Positions 1 through 9,148 of a stretch of 34,665 nt of DNA are shown piece after piece. Origin of the DNA: Bryobacterales bacterium (lineage in GTDB: Bacteria > Acidobacteriota > Terriglobia > Bryobacterales > Bryobacteraceae). Each line of letters starts with the position of its first letter. The stretch's first letter is position 1. A program made the position numbers and the translations under genes. The stretch is from NCBI GenBank assembly GCA_003136575.1, contig PLEX01000133.1:138-34802 (forward strand). Reading direction: 5' to 3'. The notes beneath the pieces were generated by a model. It did no database searches, was not told the origin of the DNA, and saw only the letters and a list, made by a program, of their open reading frames with translations.

Positions 1-970
1 CAGGGTGCGCGAGCGGAACTTTGATGATGTCGATGCGAAATAAGGCGGTGTTGGGATTGGCGGAAGGATCCCCGCCGAAACAACCGGCCAATTCCTGCTC
101 CTGCCGAACCTGGCCCGTTCCCGAGATATAGATGTAGACGTTCTCCTTATCCTTCGGATCGAGCACGAGCGTATGCGTGTGCGAGCCTCGGCAACTCTGG
201 ACGGCGGCGACCTGTTTTGGATTCGACGCATCGGTGATATCGAATATGCGGACGCCACGGAATCGGTCCGGACTCGGCGGCGGCAGCGGACGCGCTCCTC
301 TGCCACGTCCGCCGGATGCGCCCTGCGCCCCGCTGGCACCTTCGGCAACCGCAGGTGGTGGTGGCGGAGGAGGAACGTAACCGGCGGGCAGCGGGATTCC
401 CTGCGCGCCGCAATCGGTACGTCCGTTCAAAGCCTCGCCGGACATAAAAAGCAGATGTCCGTAGACGGAAACATCTCCCTGGCCACCGGGGCAGAGCAGG
501 GAAGTCTTGAGTTTGATCTTCGCGGGATTATCGATGTCGTAGAAATTGATGCCGTTGTAGTTTCCGACGAAAAGGTGGTTGTTGCTGAACGCGAGGTCGG
601 AGTTCGTGGAGCCGAGCGGGATCGTGGAACCTCGTCCTCCGCCCGAAGCTCCGGAAGCCCCATTCGCGCCCGCCGGCGGAAAGGCATTCGCGGTTGTCGC
701 CGTCGCGTTGTTTTCAGGCGAGAAGCCGGGCGGCTTGGGCAAGGTTGCCAACAGCTCCAGACCGAAGGCCGCCTGACCGGCATCGTAAAAACCGGCCTTC
801 AGGCCAACGCGCGGATCGTCGGACCCGGCGCGGGGATTTGTGTAAACCGTAGGTGCCGGCGGCGCGGGCGCGGGGGATTGGGCACGATAAAGCGGCGCGG
901 TGACGATAAGCAGAGTAAGGCACGTTATTCCGGCACCCACGAGTCGGCGTAAACTTTTTTCAGCGATCAT
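1..970 (-). CDS. LVIVD-repeat secreted protein (3' part outside window)
   Basis: An uninterrupted minus-strand frame runs from an ATG at 970 to the left edge (323 codons), so the C-terminus is missing. The N-terminus is a signal peptide (basic residues, then a hydrophobic stretch GAGITCLTLLIVTAPL, then an Ala/Pro linker). The mature part has beta-propeller strands such as LFVGNYNGINFYDIDNPAKI and VRIFDITDASNPKQVAAV, the pattern of LVIVD repeats found in surface or periplasmic proteins of Acidobacteriota. Two Gly/Pro/Ala-rich low-complexity inserts interrupt the propeller. Its ATG overlaps the TGA of the upstream DUF305 gene (ATGA), so the two are probably translated together. The biochemical function is unknown. 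Confidence 0.8.
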   Translation of the reverse strand, partial: MIAEKSLRRLVGAGITCLTLLIVTAPLYRAQSPAPAPPAPTVYTNPRAGSDDPRVGLKAGFYDAGQAAFGLELLATLPKPPGFSPENNATATTANAFPPAGANGASGASGGGRGSTIPLGSTNSDLAFSNNHLFVGNYNGINFYDIDNPAKIKLKTSLLCPGGQGDVSVYGHLLFMSGEALNGRTDCGAQGIPLPAGYVPPPPPPPAVAEGASGAQGASGGRGRGARPLPPPSPDRFRGVRIFDITDASNPKQVAAVQSCRGSHTHTLVLDPKDKENVYIYISGTGQVRQEQELAGCFGGDPSANPNTALFRIDIIKVPLAHP

Positions 971-1677
971 TTCTTCTCCTTAAGAAGCATGCCTTTCATG
1001 ATTTCGATTTCGGCACGTTGGGTGTTGTCAATGTCGGTTGCAAAGTCGAACAGAACGTTGTCCTGGCCCGCTCCTGGGGTGTCAAAGAGATCCTGAACCA
1101 TAGTGAGAGCACCGCCGTGGTGCTGAATCATTCCGGTCAAAAACAGGTGGTCGAATTTCGCGTCCTTCGCCGCAGCCAGCGCTTTCATCTGCTCCGGCGT
1201 CAGCATGCCTGGCATGAGCATGGGCGCCGGATTCATGTTCATCGGCGGGTTCATGTGGTCCATGGGTCCCATCGCCATCGACCCAGCCATGGAGTCCATG
1301 TGGCGTTCCATGGTGATGGGCTGGCCGCGATCTTCGAGCCATTGCTTCATGTACTTCATTTCGTCGGTCTGCGAAATGCTGATGCGCTTTCCCAATTCGA
1401 GCAACGCTTTGTTGCGAGTCCGCGTTGCCATCAGAGCGGTCATATCGACGGCCTGGGAATGATGCATGATCATGCCCTGCATGAAGCTGATGTCGGCTAT
1501 TGACGCTGCCCGTGGCGCAGGGGCGATGCTCGCCGGGGACAAGGTCTTGCTGTCTTTCCCGGGTGCGCCCGGCTGCACGATCGGCGCGGCATTTTGCTGC
1601 GCGAACGCAGCAACGCTCAGCAAGAGCAGGACCGCTGAAGAGTGTGCGTGTCTCGATTTCAGGAAATCCATAAACAT
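967..1677 (-). CDS. DUF305 domain secreted protein (CopM-like)
   Basis: A 236-aa protein when started at the ATG at 1677 (another ATG at 1671 is equally possible). The frame extends upstream to a TTG at 1755, but the first 26 residues would precede the signal peptide (MDFLKSRHAHSSAVLLLL...FAQQ), so I reject that start. Two DUF305 signature blocks are visible: MIMHHSQAVDM (His72-His73) and MIQHHGGALTM (His186-His187), separated by a very Met/His-rich linker (many M, MDHM, MNMNP). Family knowledge: DUF305 proteins are periplasmic four-helix proteins, some linked to copper binding; the Met/His-rich linker fits metal binding here. First gene of a pair with the LVIVD-repeat gene, with a 4-bp overlap. 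It is divergent from the phosphorylase gene, with about 260 bp of shared upstream DNA. Confidence 0.85.
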   Translation of the reverse strand: MFMDFLKSRHAHSSAVLLLLSVAAFAQQNAAPIVQPGAPGKDSKTLSPASIAPAPRAASIADISFMQGMIMHHSQAVDMTALMATRTRNKALLELGKRISISQTDEMKYMKQWLEDRGQPITMERHMDSMAGSMAMGPMDHMNPPMNMNPAPMLMPGMLTPEQMKALAAAKDAKFDHLFLTGMIQHHGGALTMVQDLFDTPGAGQDNVLFDFATDIDNTQRAEIEIMKGMLLKEKK

Positions 1678-1937
1678 GTAATCGCTTGCGATGCCATGCA
1701 CGAATCGAATCGGGGAATCGTTTTCGGCGGACAGGCCGACCCGGCGGCTGTCCAATGATCTGTACTATCATCACACAACCGGAAACCGCCTGCCGGGATC
1801 GGCCGATTTCGGCTTTTCTCTCGTCGGCGACCTCCGGACCAGAGGTCAACGTCTCCGCGACCCTCCCTGTACAATGAGAAGTTCCCGCCACGTTGGCGCT
1901 CTGAACTCAGTCGATCAGAACTGGAGAACAACCAAAA

Positions 1938-4607
1938 ATGAGCGCAACCTTCAGGTACGCCGATAGCGATCTTGCGGAACAACATGTCCTGACCCTTGAG
2001 GAAATTGCCAACCTCACGAAGGAAGGGGGAAAACCCGCCGAAACTCTGATGAACGTGGTGGCTCTGATCGCGGGCCGCTTCCAGACCGAAGTCTGCTCCG
2101 CCTATCTTCTGGAGCCGGATCGCGCCAATCTGGTGCTCGCCGCGACCGTCGGACTTCGTCCCGAGTGTGTCGGCACGCTCCGGCTGGCCCTCAACGAAGG
2201 CCTGACGGGCCTGGTGGCCGAAGAGGTTCGGCCGGTTGCCGTCGAGCAGGTGAAAAACCACCATCGCTACAAGTTTTTCGACAAGACCGGCGAGGAGGCC
2301 TATCAGTCGTTTCTTGGCGTTCCAATCATCGATCGCGGCGTTCTGCAGGGCGTCCTCGTCGTGCAGACAACGGAAGCGCGCGTCTTTGAGGCCGACGAAA
2401 TCCGCATGCTGACGGATGCGGCACTCGAGGTCGGGCCAGTGGTGAGCGAAGCGCGCACCATTGGACGTTTCATCGCGCCGACTCAGGAACGGCTCTGGGC
2501 CATGGCGCGCAATCTGGGCTGGACCTGGGATAACGAAATCACCAGCATCTTCCGCGAACTCGATCCGGTTCGTTTCCGCGCTCTCAATCACAACCCGATT
2601 CTCCTTCTGCAGGAAATGCCTCTGGCAGCCATCGAACGGCGCTGCGGCGAACTGATGCTCCACAGCCGCATCAACGACGCATACAGGCGGCAGATGAAAT
2701 ACATGAACGCCGACCGCACATGGGGAGCCACGCATGCCGGCGTGCTCAGGCCTCGCCCCGTCGCGTACTTTTCCGCCGAATTCGGCATTCATGAATCGGT
2801 GCCGATCTACTCGGGCGGCCTCGGCGTGCTTGCTGGCGACCATGTCAAGAGCGCCTCCGATCTAGATATCCCGCTGGTCGCCATCGGTCTGTTCTACGGT
2901 CATGGTTATTTCCGCCAGCGGCTCGATTCCAACGGATGGCAGCAGGAAGACTACCTGCCGACCGACGTTGGTTCGCTTCCCATGGAACTGGCCATCGGCG
3001 CGGACGGCGTACCCGTCGTTATTCAGGTCGATACGCGCCGCGGGTGGATCAAGGCCAAGGTCTGGCGCGTGAAGGTCGGCCGCATCGATCTTCTTCTGCT
3101 CGATTCCAACGTGGAAGGCAACCTTCCGGAAGACCGGCAACTCACGTCGCAGCTCTATGGCGGCGATGCGCGCACGCGAATCCGCCAGGAACTTCTGCTC
3201 GGCGTCGGGGGCGTGCGGGCGCTGCGGGCCATGGGGATCACGCCGGGCGTTTTTCACATGAACGAGGGGCACAGCGGATTTGCAGTTCTGGAAGCTATTC
3301 GCACGCGCATGGTGGATGAAGGCATCGGATTCTATCAGGCCGCGCCGATCGTCGCCCGCGAAGTCGTTTTCACGACCCATACTCCGGTTCCGGCGGGGCA
3401 CGACCGTTTCGGCGCCGATCTGATCGACGAGCACCTCGGCCCGCTCCGCGAAAACCTCGGTATTTCCCATGAAGCGCTTATGGATCTTGGCGCCGAGCAT
3501 CATGGCCACCGGCATGAATTCTGCATGACGGTGCTGGGACTCAAGCTATCGCGCCGCGCCAACGCCGTCTCTTCCCTGCATGGCGAAGTCTCGCGCGCCA
3601 TGTGGACCGGACTCTTCCCGGGGCGCGGCGAAGACGACGTGCCGATCGGCCACATCACCAACGGTGTCCATGTACCGACCTGGCTGGCGCCGCAAATGTT
3701 CCGCCTCTACAACCGCCATCTGAGGATCAACTGGCACGAACGCCCGGGCGAGTCCCACATCTGGGAGGGCATCGACAATATCGACGATGCCGAGTTGTGG
3801 GAGACGCACCTGAGCCTGAAAGCGCGCTTGCTCGATTTCATCCGGCGTCGTGCGACAGACCAGGCCGCGCCCCGCCAGGAATCGGCGGCGGCCATCAACC
3901 GCCTCGGCAAGGTGCTCAATCACGACGCGCTGACCATCGGGTTCGCGCGCCGCTTCGCGACTTACAAGCGCGCCAATCTTCTGCTTGCGGATATCGAGCG
4001 GTTGAGCGCCATGGTGAACGACCCGAAGCGGCCGGTGCAATTCGTTTTTGCGGGTAAGGCTCATCCGCGCGACGAACCCGGCAAGCGCGTGCTCCAGCAA
4101 ATTGCGCAGCTGATGCGCGATTCGAAGTTTGCCGAGCGATTTGTCTTCATTGAGGATTACGACATCAACGTCGGCCGGCACCTGGTGCAGGGCGTGGATG
4201 TGTGGCTGAACAATCCCAGGCGTCCGCTCGAAGCGTCCGGCACGAGCGGACAGAAAGTCGTTCTGAACGGCGGCCTGAATCTTTCTGTGCTCGATGGGTG
4301 GTGGGCGGAGGCCTACGACGGGATGAACGGCTTCGCCATCGGCAACGGGCGCACCCATTCGAACATGGACGTTCACGACAGCCGCGACGGCGAGGATCTC
4401 TACCGCGTGCTGCACGACGAAGTGATTCCGCTCTATTACCAGCGGGACCGCGACGGGCTGCCGCGCGGCTGGATCAAGCGCATGAAGCGGACGATCCGGA
4501 CGCTGGGGTGGCGATTCAACGCCGATCGCATGGTGATGGATTACACGCTAAAGTGTTATGTGCCGGCGGCTGGCGGAACGTCGAGCGATATGAGCCGCAG
4601 CCATTAG
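1938..4607 (+). CDS. glgP: Alpha-glucan (glycogen) phosphorylase with N-terminal GAF domain
   Basis: An 889-aa protein that phosphorolyses alpha-1,4-glucans to glucose 1-phosphate using pyridoxal phosphate. The C-terminal ~700 residues are the GT35 phosphorylase of the short, TIGR02094-like type: YFSAEFGIHESVPIYSGGLG, a HMNEGHS block, FTTHTPVPAGHDRF, ARRFATYKRANLL and the PLP-lysine block EASGTSGQKVVLNGGLNLS, where Lys773 is the expected Schiff-base lysine. Residues ~10-175 form a GAF domain resembling that of PtsP-type sensors (VCSAYLLEPDR, LTGLVAEEVRPVAVEQ, SFLGVPII..GVLQGVLVVQ). The fusion suggests that a small ligand or nitrogen/redox signal gates glycogen breakdown. The start is supported by GGAGA at 1923-1927, 10 nt upstream. 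It is monocistronic; a hairpin follows the stop. Confidence 0.93.
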   Translation: MSATFRYADSDLAEQHVLTLEEIANLTKEGGKPAETLMNVVALIAGRFQTEVCSAYLLEPDRANLVLAATVGLRPECVGTLRLALNEGLTGLVAEEVRPVAVEQVKNHHRYKFFDKTGEEAYQSFLGVPIIDRGVLQGVLVVQTTEARVFEADEIRMLTDAALEVGPVVSEARTIGRFIAPTQERLWAMARNLGWTWDNEITSIFRELDPVRFRALNHNPILLLQEMPLAAIERRCGELMLHSRINDAYRRQMKYMNADRTWGATHAGVLRPRPVAYFSAEFGIHESVPIYSGGLGVLAGDHVKSASDLDIPLVAIGLFYGHGYFRQRLDSNGWQQEDYLPTDVGSLPMELAIGADGVPVVIQVDTRRGWIKAKVWRVKVGRIDLLLLDSNVEGNLPEDRQLTSQLYGGDARTRIRQELLLGVGGVRALRAMGITPGVFHMNEGHSGFAVLEAIRTRMVDEGIGFYQAAPIVAREVVFTTHTPVPAGHDRFGADLIDEHLGPLRENLGISHEALMDLGAEHHGHRHEFCMTVLGLKLSRRANAVSSLHGEVSRAMWTGLFPGRGEDDVPIGHITNGVHVPTWLAPQMFRLYNRHLRINWHERPGESHIWEGIDNIDDAELWETHLSLKARLLDFIRRRATDQAAPRQESAAAINRLGKVLNHDALTIGFARRFATYKRANLLLADIERLSAMVNDPKRPVQFVFAGKAHPRDEPGKRVLQQIAQLMRDSKFAERFVFIEDYDINVGRHLVQGVDVWLNNPRRPLEASGTSGQKVVLNGGLNLSVLDGWWAEAYDGMNGFAIGNGRTHSNMDVHDSRDGEDLYRVLHDEVIPLYYQRDRDGLPRGWIKRMKRTIRTLGWRFNADRMVMDYTLKCYVPAAGGTSSDMSRSH

Positions 4608-4617
4608 ACTGGCGTGG

Positions 4618-4638
4618 CGCGGGCCTGGAAGACCCGCG
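4618..4638. terminator. Hairpin between convergent genes
   Basis: Arms CGCGGG (4618-4623) and CCCGCG (4633-4638) with a 9-nt loop lie in the 39-bp gap between the convergent glgP and the next minus-strand gene. There is no clear T-run on either side, so it may act as a weak bidirectional terminator or an mRNA-end stabiliser. Confidence 0.5.
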
Positions 4639-4646
4639 TCGAATGC

Positions 4647-5324
4647 TCACTCGAGCACAGTGAAGGGGCCGGGCTCGTTGACAACGCTATAGCCACTTGG
4701 TACCTGAAAATACGCGGCAGGCGGGTCGCCAAGCTGTAGGCTTGTGAACTCCGTCACGGCCGTGAGCGAACGGTTAACAGCTCTCATGAGCAAAACGAGC
4801 TGCAGATCGGCACAGTTCCAACGTTCGACCGACTGAGCGCCATTAGCCGTAGTCGTGATCGTTCCTGTCGCCTGCTGGCCCAAAATTATTCGCATGCCCA
4901 TATCCAGGACGTTGGGCGCTGTAGCAGTGGAGGGCGACAGCGAGGGGGTCGGCGGCCGCGGAGGTATGGCTCCCTTGTGGGCGACTTGCGCCCGCGCGTC
5001 CAGAATGTACCAATCGCCCGCAGCCGGATCGTCTATCTCGGTCATATTGTTGCTGTAGCCGCCGGACTGGAATGGAGGACACGACATTGTTCGTCCCTGC
5101 GAATCCCGATACAGACGATACAACCGGGAAGTGCCCCTGCCCTTTCCCGTCGTCTGCGTCGTCAGTTCCGCGGAGAATGGATGATTGGGCAGCCGGGCGA
5201 TCCCTCCAGGACCCGTGAACTCCCAGCCCGCCGAATCGGGCGCCAACTGTGCGAAAACGACGCCTGCGACAATCACACCAAGCGAAGCCACAAATAGGAA
5301 TAAACTACGACGAAAACAGATCAT
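4647..5324 (-). CDS. Exported protein of unknown function (acidobacterial 'YRDSxGRT' family)
   Basis: A 225-aa protein with a clear signal peptide (MICFRRSLFLFVASLGVIVA...FAQ). The mature part follows a pattern I recognise from large families of exported acidobacterial proteins: PFSAELTT, then RLYRLYRDSQGRT, then ITEIDDPAAGDWYILDARAQ, interpreted as short beta-hairpins. A Pro-rich stretch (PPRPPTPSLSPS) separates this from a C-terminal half that mentions no catalytic motif. The start has a good Shine-Dalgarno (TGAGGAGA in the mRNA, just upstream of ATG at 5324). Function is unknown; I infer a periplasmic or surface location. Confidence 0.75.
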   Translation of the reverse strand: MICFRRSLFLFVASLGVIVAGVVFAQLAPDSAGWEFTGPGGIARLPNHPFSAELTTQTTGKGRGTSRLYRLYRDSQGRTMSCPPFQSGGYSNNMTEIDDPAAGDWYILDARAQVAHKGAIPPRPPTPSLSPSTATAPNVLDMGMRIILGQQATGTITTTANGAQSVERWNCADLQLVLLMRAVNRSLTAVTEFTSLQLGDPPAAYFQVPSGYSVVNEPGPFTVLE

Positions 5325-5381
5325 CTTGCTTTCTCCTCATTGGACGTTCATCCCAGACGCCACTGATGTTCAAGAAAACTA

Positions 5382-6968
5382 CTAATTCGGGCGCGCGCTT
5401 GGCGACGGACCCGGCTTCGTCGGCCTATCGGACCTGGGCGCGGGCTTTGCCGGTCGTGGCGAATTCACGAGCGGCACCGTATAGCGTACTGCCGCGCGCT
5501 GCATCGCGGCTGCGGGCAATTGACGCCGCAAGTCTGCAAGCTGTTTTGGCGCGAGAGGCCGCCCCTGGTTCTGCGCCAGCAAACCAAGTTTCGCGGCAAA
5601 GGAAATCGGCGCGGGCGGCGGGGCAGTCCTCGCGATCAAGGGGCGATTCGCAATAGCCGGTCGCGGACGGACCGTTCCCAGCAACACGCTCTCCCGCACG
5701 GGCATTACGAGCGGCGAGGAACCCAGCACCTGCCCCTGCACCGCCAGGCCGAGCGCAGGCCGAACGCGCGCCCCGGCAACGAAATCGTTCTGCGACATCG
5801 TACGCACCGCGCCCAATGCCGTTCGGTTCATCGACGCGCGGGAAACAGAGTTATCGCCGAAAGCGCGCCACGGCGGAGTCCAGACGTCCTGCGGCCCGAG
5901 CGGGAACCAGCTGACGCTGTCGGCCGCGCCACCGCCGACGAAAGTCACAAGAGCCGGCGCGTAAACCCGCACCGTGTTGCGCGGCCCCGGGATCCAAACC
6001 CAGCGATTATTCGTGAACGCCCAGCGACCGTAGTGAAACGGAGCGAATCCCCATGGCGCGGCGTCGATCCAGGTCCAGCCCCATGGTTCCACATACGCGA
6101 AGTCGCCGTCGCTGTATGGCGCCCAACTCGGGTCGACCGGCGGAACCCATTCCTGGCCATAAGGGCCGTTGTTTTGCCAGGTACCGTATGTGTTGAGGTC
6201 CTCAGCTCCAGTGACGCCGTCGGCGACAAGATCGGCTACGGACACGCGGTCGGCAAAACGATCTATGCCGCGCGGAGTGTTCGACGCCGCGCTTAGAGCG
6301 GCGTCCACTGCCACCACGTTACCTTCACGCGCGTCGACGAAAGCATCGAAATCGTCCGGCGGATTCGCAGTCTGCAGATTCGGGCTCTGGTCGGTCTTGA
6401 AGTACGCAGTCTGCTGCGCGCGGATCAGGACGCTCGTGGAACCGGAAAAAAGCTCGGCTTGACCCGCGCGGACGGTGAGCATGGTGGCGTCGATTTCGGG
6501 ATCGGTGTCGATGCGGTAATCGCCGGTGCGGAGGAGGGTGATCGCGCCGTTCGGTGTGGCGATCTCAAATGCGTCGCTGTCGTCGAGCGTGAGCAGATGG
6601 ACTTCCATCGAACCTTCGGTGACGCTGACCTGAACGATGGAATCGTCGAGGTTCAGAAAACCGAAGTTCGTGTTGGCGTCGAGGCGGATCGCGTTGGGTC
6701 CGACGTGCATCTCGGCGCGGGAGTCCTTGCCGGTGAAGAGGTGGTCGCTGGTGGTGAGCGGGTAGTTGACTGTCGCGCCGGTCCATTCCTCGAGCCCCGC
6801 GGGCTGGAAGGAGACGTCGCCCGAGAGCCAGTTGAGGCGCGCGACGCGGGAAGGCGGGTCGTCCGACTGCGGAGCGGGAGATTGCGAATTCTGAGAGGAA
6901 AGAGGAATGGCCGCGAGTGCAGCGGCGATTACCAGCCACGGAGCAGATTTCGCCGTACTCTTAATCAA
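5382..6968 (-). CDS. Exported FecR/DUF6600 domain protein (paralogue 1)
   Basis: A 528-aa protein starting with TTG at 6968 (mRNA GAGGCG about 6 nt upstream); the signal peptide is MIKSTAKSAPWLVIAAALAA...SSQ. Residues ~45-200 are a FecR-like beta-sandwich (RVARLNWLSGDVSFQPAG, PLTTSDHLFTGKDSRAEMHV, GAITLLRTGDYRIDTDP, LTVRAGQAELFSGS). The middle is the Trp/Tyr-rich DUF6600-type region (WGWTWIDAAPWGFAPFHYGR, then WFPLGPQDVWTPPW). The C-terminus is Pro/Ala/Arg-rich and ends in a disordered tail. Unlike true FecR it has no inner-membrane helix after the N-terminus, so it is probably periplasmic or surface-exposed. It is a tandem paralogue of the gene at 7111-8961. No sigma/anti-sigma partner lies nearby. 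Confidence 0.82.
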   Translation of the reverse strand: MIKSTAKSAPWLVIAAALAAIPLSSQNSQSPAPQSDDPPSRVARLNWLSGDVSFQPAGLEEWTGATVNYPLTTSDHLFTGKDSRAEMHVGPNAIRLDANTNFGFLNLDDSIVQVSVTEGSMEVHLLTLDDSDAFEIATPNGAITLLRTGDYRIDTDPEIDATMLTVRAGQAELFSGSTSVLIRAQQTAYFKTDQSPNLQTANPPDDFDAFVDAREGNVVAVDAALSAASNTPRGIDRFADRVSVADLVADGVTGAEDLNTYGTWQNNGPYGQEWVPPVDPSWAPYSDGDFAYVEPWGWTWIDAAPWGFAPFHYGRWAFTNNRWVWIPGPRNTVRVYAPALVTFVGGGAADSVSWFPLGPQDVWTPPWRAFGDNSVSRASMNRTALGAVRTMSQNDFVAGARVRPALGLAVQGQVLGSSPLVMPVRESVLLGTVRPRPAIANRPLIARTAPPPAPISFAAKLGLLAQNQGRPLAPKQLADLRRQLPAAAMQRAAVRYTVPLVNSPRPAKPAPRSDRPTKPGPSPSARPN

Positions 6969-7110
6969 TGACGCGCCTCGCTTTCTTACAACGCCAGTTT
7001 ATCTGATGACGCACGAGAGTGAGCGCGCGTTTATTTTCCGCGCAAAATAAATCTTCGGGCGAGGGGGGCAGCCGGCTTGCCCGCACTGGCCGCCTCGGGC
7101 GCCGTTTCGG

Positions 7111-8961
7111 CTACTTCTTCTCTTCCTTTTCTTCCGGCCTGCCCTTGGGCGTCGCTTTCGTTTGTTTATTGGCTGGTCGGACCGGGGCTGCCGGCTGCAC
7201 TGCGGGCTGGGCAGCAGGAGTCACACGAGGTGCCGGCAGCGCCGCAGGCTGGGCTTGCACGGCTGGCTGCGCCGGGCGCGACTGCACTGCCGGGGCCGCT
7301 GGCTGAGACTGCGCGGCAGGCGTCGGCAACGGTTGAGCGCCCGGCGGCCGTGAACTCATCCTGTCTGCAGGCCGGGTCGGATTCGCCGTCGTTGTGTTCG
7401 TCGCCGGCGCGGCGTTGCCGACCGGCTGTCCGGCGGGAGCGCCAACCGCGCGCACCTGCGCATGCGGCACGACCGCTGCCGGTTGCTGGCTGCGCAATTG
7501 CCCGACCTGGCTTGCGCTCAGCGGAAGGCCATGATTCTGCGCCAGCAACTGCTGCCGTGCCTGGAACGACACGGGCGCGGGCGGCGGCGTTGTCTTCGCC
7601 ACAACTACTCTGGCCGAAACAACCGGCGCCGGGTGAACCGCGCCAACCACCACGCTTTCGCGGGCCGGCACGACGCGCGGGCTGGTGCCCAGCACCTGCG
7701 CTCCCTGGAGTTGCGCCGGGGACATGCGAATGGCCGCCGCGCCGACGGGCCGGGCAGCGGCAAAATCGGCCTGGGAAACCACCGTCACGTTCTGACGGTT
7801 CACGTAGGTCACGTTAGTCACGTTCACCACGTTGATATTGGTCACGTGCATGACGTTCACGTTGTTGATATAGGCTCGGGAAGCGCCCCAAGCGGGAATC
7901 CACGGCTCGCGCGGCCCGAGCGGGAACCAGCCGATGGAGACGCCGAACCCGCCTCCTCCGACGAAGGCAACCAGAGCCGGAGAGTAAACCGGGCGGTACG
8001 ACGGCGCGCCCGGAATCCAGACCCAGCCGCCCCGCAGCATCGCCCAGCGGCCGTAGTGGAACGGCGCGAAGCCCCAGGGCGCTTCGTCAACCCAAGTCCA
8101 GCCCCACGGTTCCACGAATGCCCAGCGGCCGGTGCTGTATGGAGTCCAACCCGGATTTACCGGAGGAGCCCAGACCCAGCCGTAGAGCGGATCGTTGACC
8201 CAGTGCCCGTAAGCGTACAAATCCTGAGAGCCGATCATCGATTCCGGAACGTAATCGCGGCGCGGAAGCATTTCCTCGGCGTCATTGCGGGTGCCGACGA
8301 AGGCATCGAAATCGTCGCGTGCGTTCTCGGAATTGACTTCGGGGCTGCCGCCTTCGTGGAACCAGGCGGTTTGGTGCGGTGTGACCAACAGACTGTTGCC
8401 GTCCTGGTAGACTTCGGCCTGCCCGGAGCGCACGGTGACCATGGTGGCGTTGCGGGCCGGGTCCGTATCGACGCGGTAATCGCCGGCCCGGAGCAGCGTG
8501 ACCGCGCCGTTGGGAGTGTCGATTTCATACGAATCGTTCTGGTCGAGCTGGCGCAGGCGGAGTTCGAGCGATCCTTGATTGAAACTCATCTGGACGATGG
8601 AGTCATTCAGGTTGAGGAAGCCAAAGTTCGAATTCGAATTCAGCCGGATGGCGCTGCCGCCGATGTGAAGTTCGGCGCGCGCGCCGGCGTTGACGAAAAT
8701 GTGGTCGCCGGTGGTGAGGGGGTAATTCAGGGTCGCATTGGTCCAGGTATCGACGGTGGCGGGCTGGTAGGCGACGTCGCCGGATATCCAGTTCAGACGT
8801 GCCACGCGCGAGGGCGGGTCCGCTTGCTGGTCCTGGTTAGGCTGGGTTGCCTGGGGTGCAGGCTGGCCTTGCGATTGCGGCGGCGGAAACTGAGGCTGTG
8901 CCATCAGTGACACCGTCAGGATTGCTGCGCCCATTGCGAGCGCCGGAAATATTCGATTCAT
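7111..8961 (-). CDS. Exported FecR/DUF6600 domain protein (paralogue 2, repeat-rich)
   Basis: A 616-aa protein with ATG at 8961 and an excellent Shine-Dalgarno (GGAGGGTAA, 6-nt spacing). Signal peptide: MNRIFPALAMGAAILTVSLMAQ. Its FecR and DUF6600 regions match paralogue 1 nearly block for block (RVARLNWISGDVAYQPA, GAVTLLRAGDYRVDTDP, WGWTWVDEAPWGFAPFHYGR, WFPLGPREPWIPAW). It differs by a short Asn-Val repeat segment just after the Trp-rich region (INNVNVMHVTNINVVNVTN) and by a ~110-residue C-terminal tail almost wholly made of Pro, Ala, Gln, Val and Thr, ending in a Lys/Glu-rich patch. The tail suggests a flexible surface or cell-wall-spanning segment. The 142-bp gap to paralogue 1 could hold a promoter for it. 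Function is unknown. Confidence 0.82.
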   Translation of the reverse strand: MNRIFPALAMGAAILTVSLMAQPQFPPPQSQGQPAPQATQPNQDQQADPPSRVARLNWISGDVAYQPATVDTWTNATLNYPLTTGDHIFVNAGARAELHIGGSAIRLNSNSNFGFLNLNDSIVQMSFNQGSLELRLRQLDQNDSYEIDTPNGAVTLLRAGDYRVDTDPARNATMVTVRSGQAEVYQDGNSLLVTPHQTAWFHEGGSPEVNSENARDDFDAFVGTRNDAEEMLPRRDYVPESMIGSQDLYAYGHWVNDPLYGWVWAPPVNPGWTPYSTGRWAFVEPWGWTWVDEAPWGFAPFHYGRWAMLRGGWVWIPGAPSYRPVYSPALVAFVGGGGFGVSIGWFPLGPREPWIPAWGASRAYINNVNVMHVTNINVVNVTNVTYVNRQNVTVVSQADFAAARPVGAAAIRMSPAQLQGAQVLGTSPRVVPARESVVVGAVHPAPVVSARVVVAKTTPPPAPVSFQARQQLLAQNHGLPLSASQVGQLRSQQPAAVVPHAQVRAVGAPAGQPVGNAAPATNTTTANPTRPADRMSSRPPGAQPLPTPAAQSQPAAPAVQSRPAQPAVQAQPAALPAPRVTPAAQPAVQPAAPVRPANKQTKATPKGRPEEKEEKK

Positions 8962-9148
8962 CGGAATTACCCTCCAGTCATCAGGTGGCTGATCTACGCC
9001 GGGGTGCGGCGGGGTGCAGACGCCATCTCACCTGCCTTGGATGGAGACGGCGCACGCCGCGTTACGGTCGAGTTGAAATTGTGAAGCAATAATAATCGTA
9101 GACCAGGTCTGTAAGGCGGGCGTTCCGCGTGCCTTGAGCCTCTGAGGG

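Noticed and set aside
1659-2843. 394-aa minus-strand ORF overlapping the phosphorylase start
   Set aside because: Antisense shadow; the plus-strand GAF and phosphorylase motifs are unambiguous.
7462-8910. 482-aa plus-strand ORF opposite FecR paralogue 2
   Set aside because: Arg-rich with no domain, lies wholly antisense to a well supported gene in a GC-rich genome where long shadow ORFs are common.
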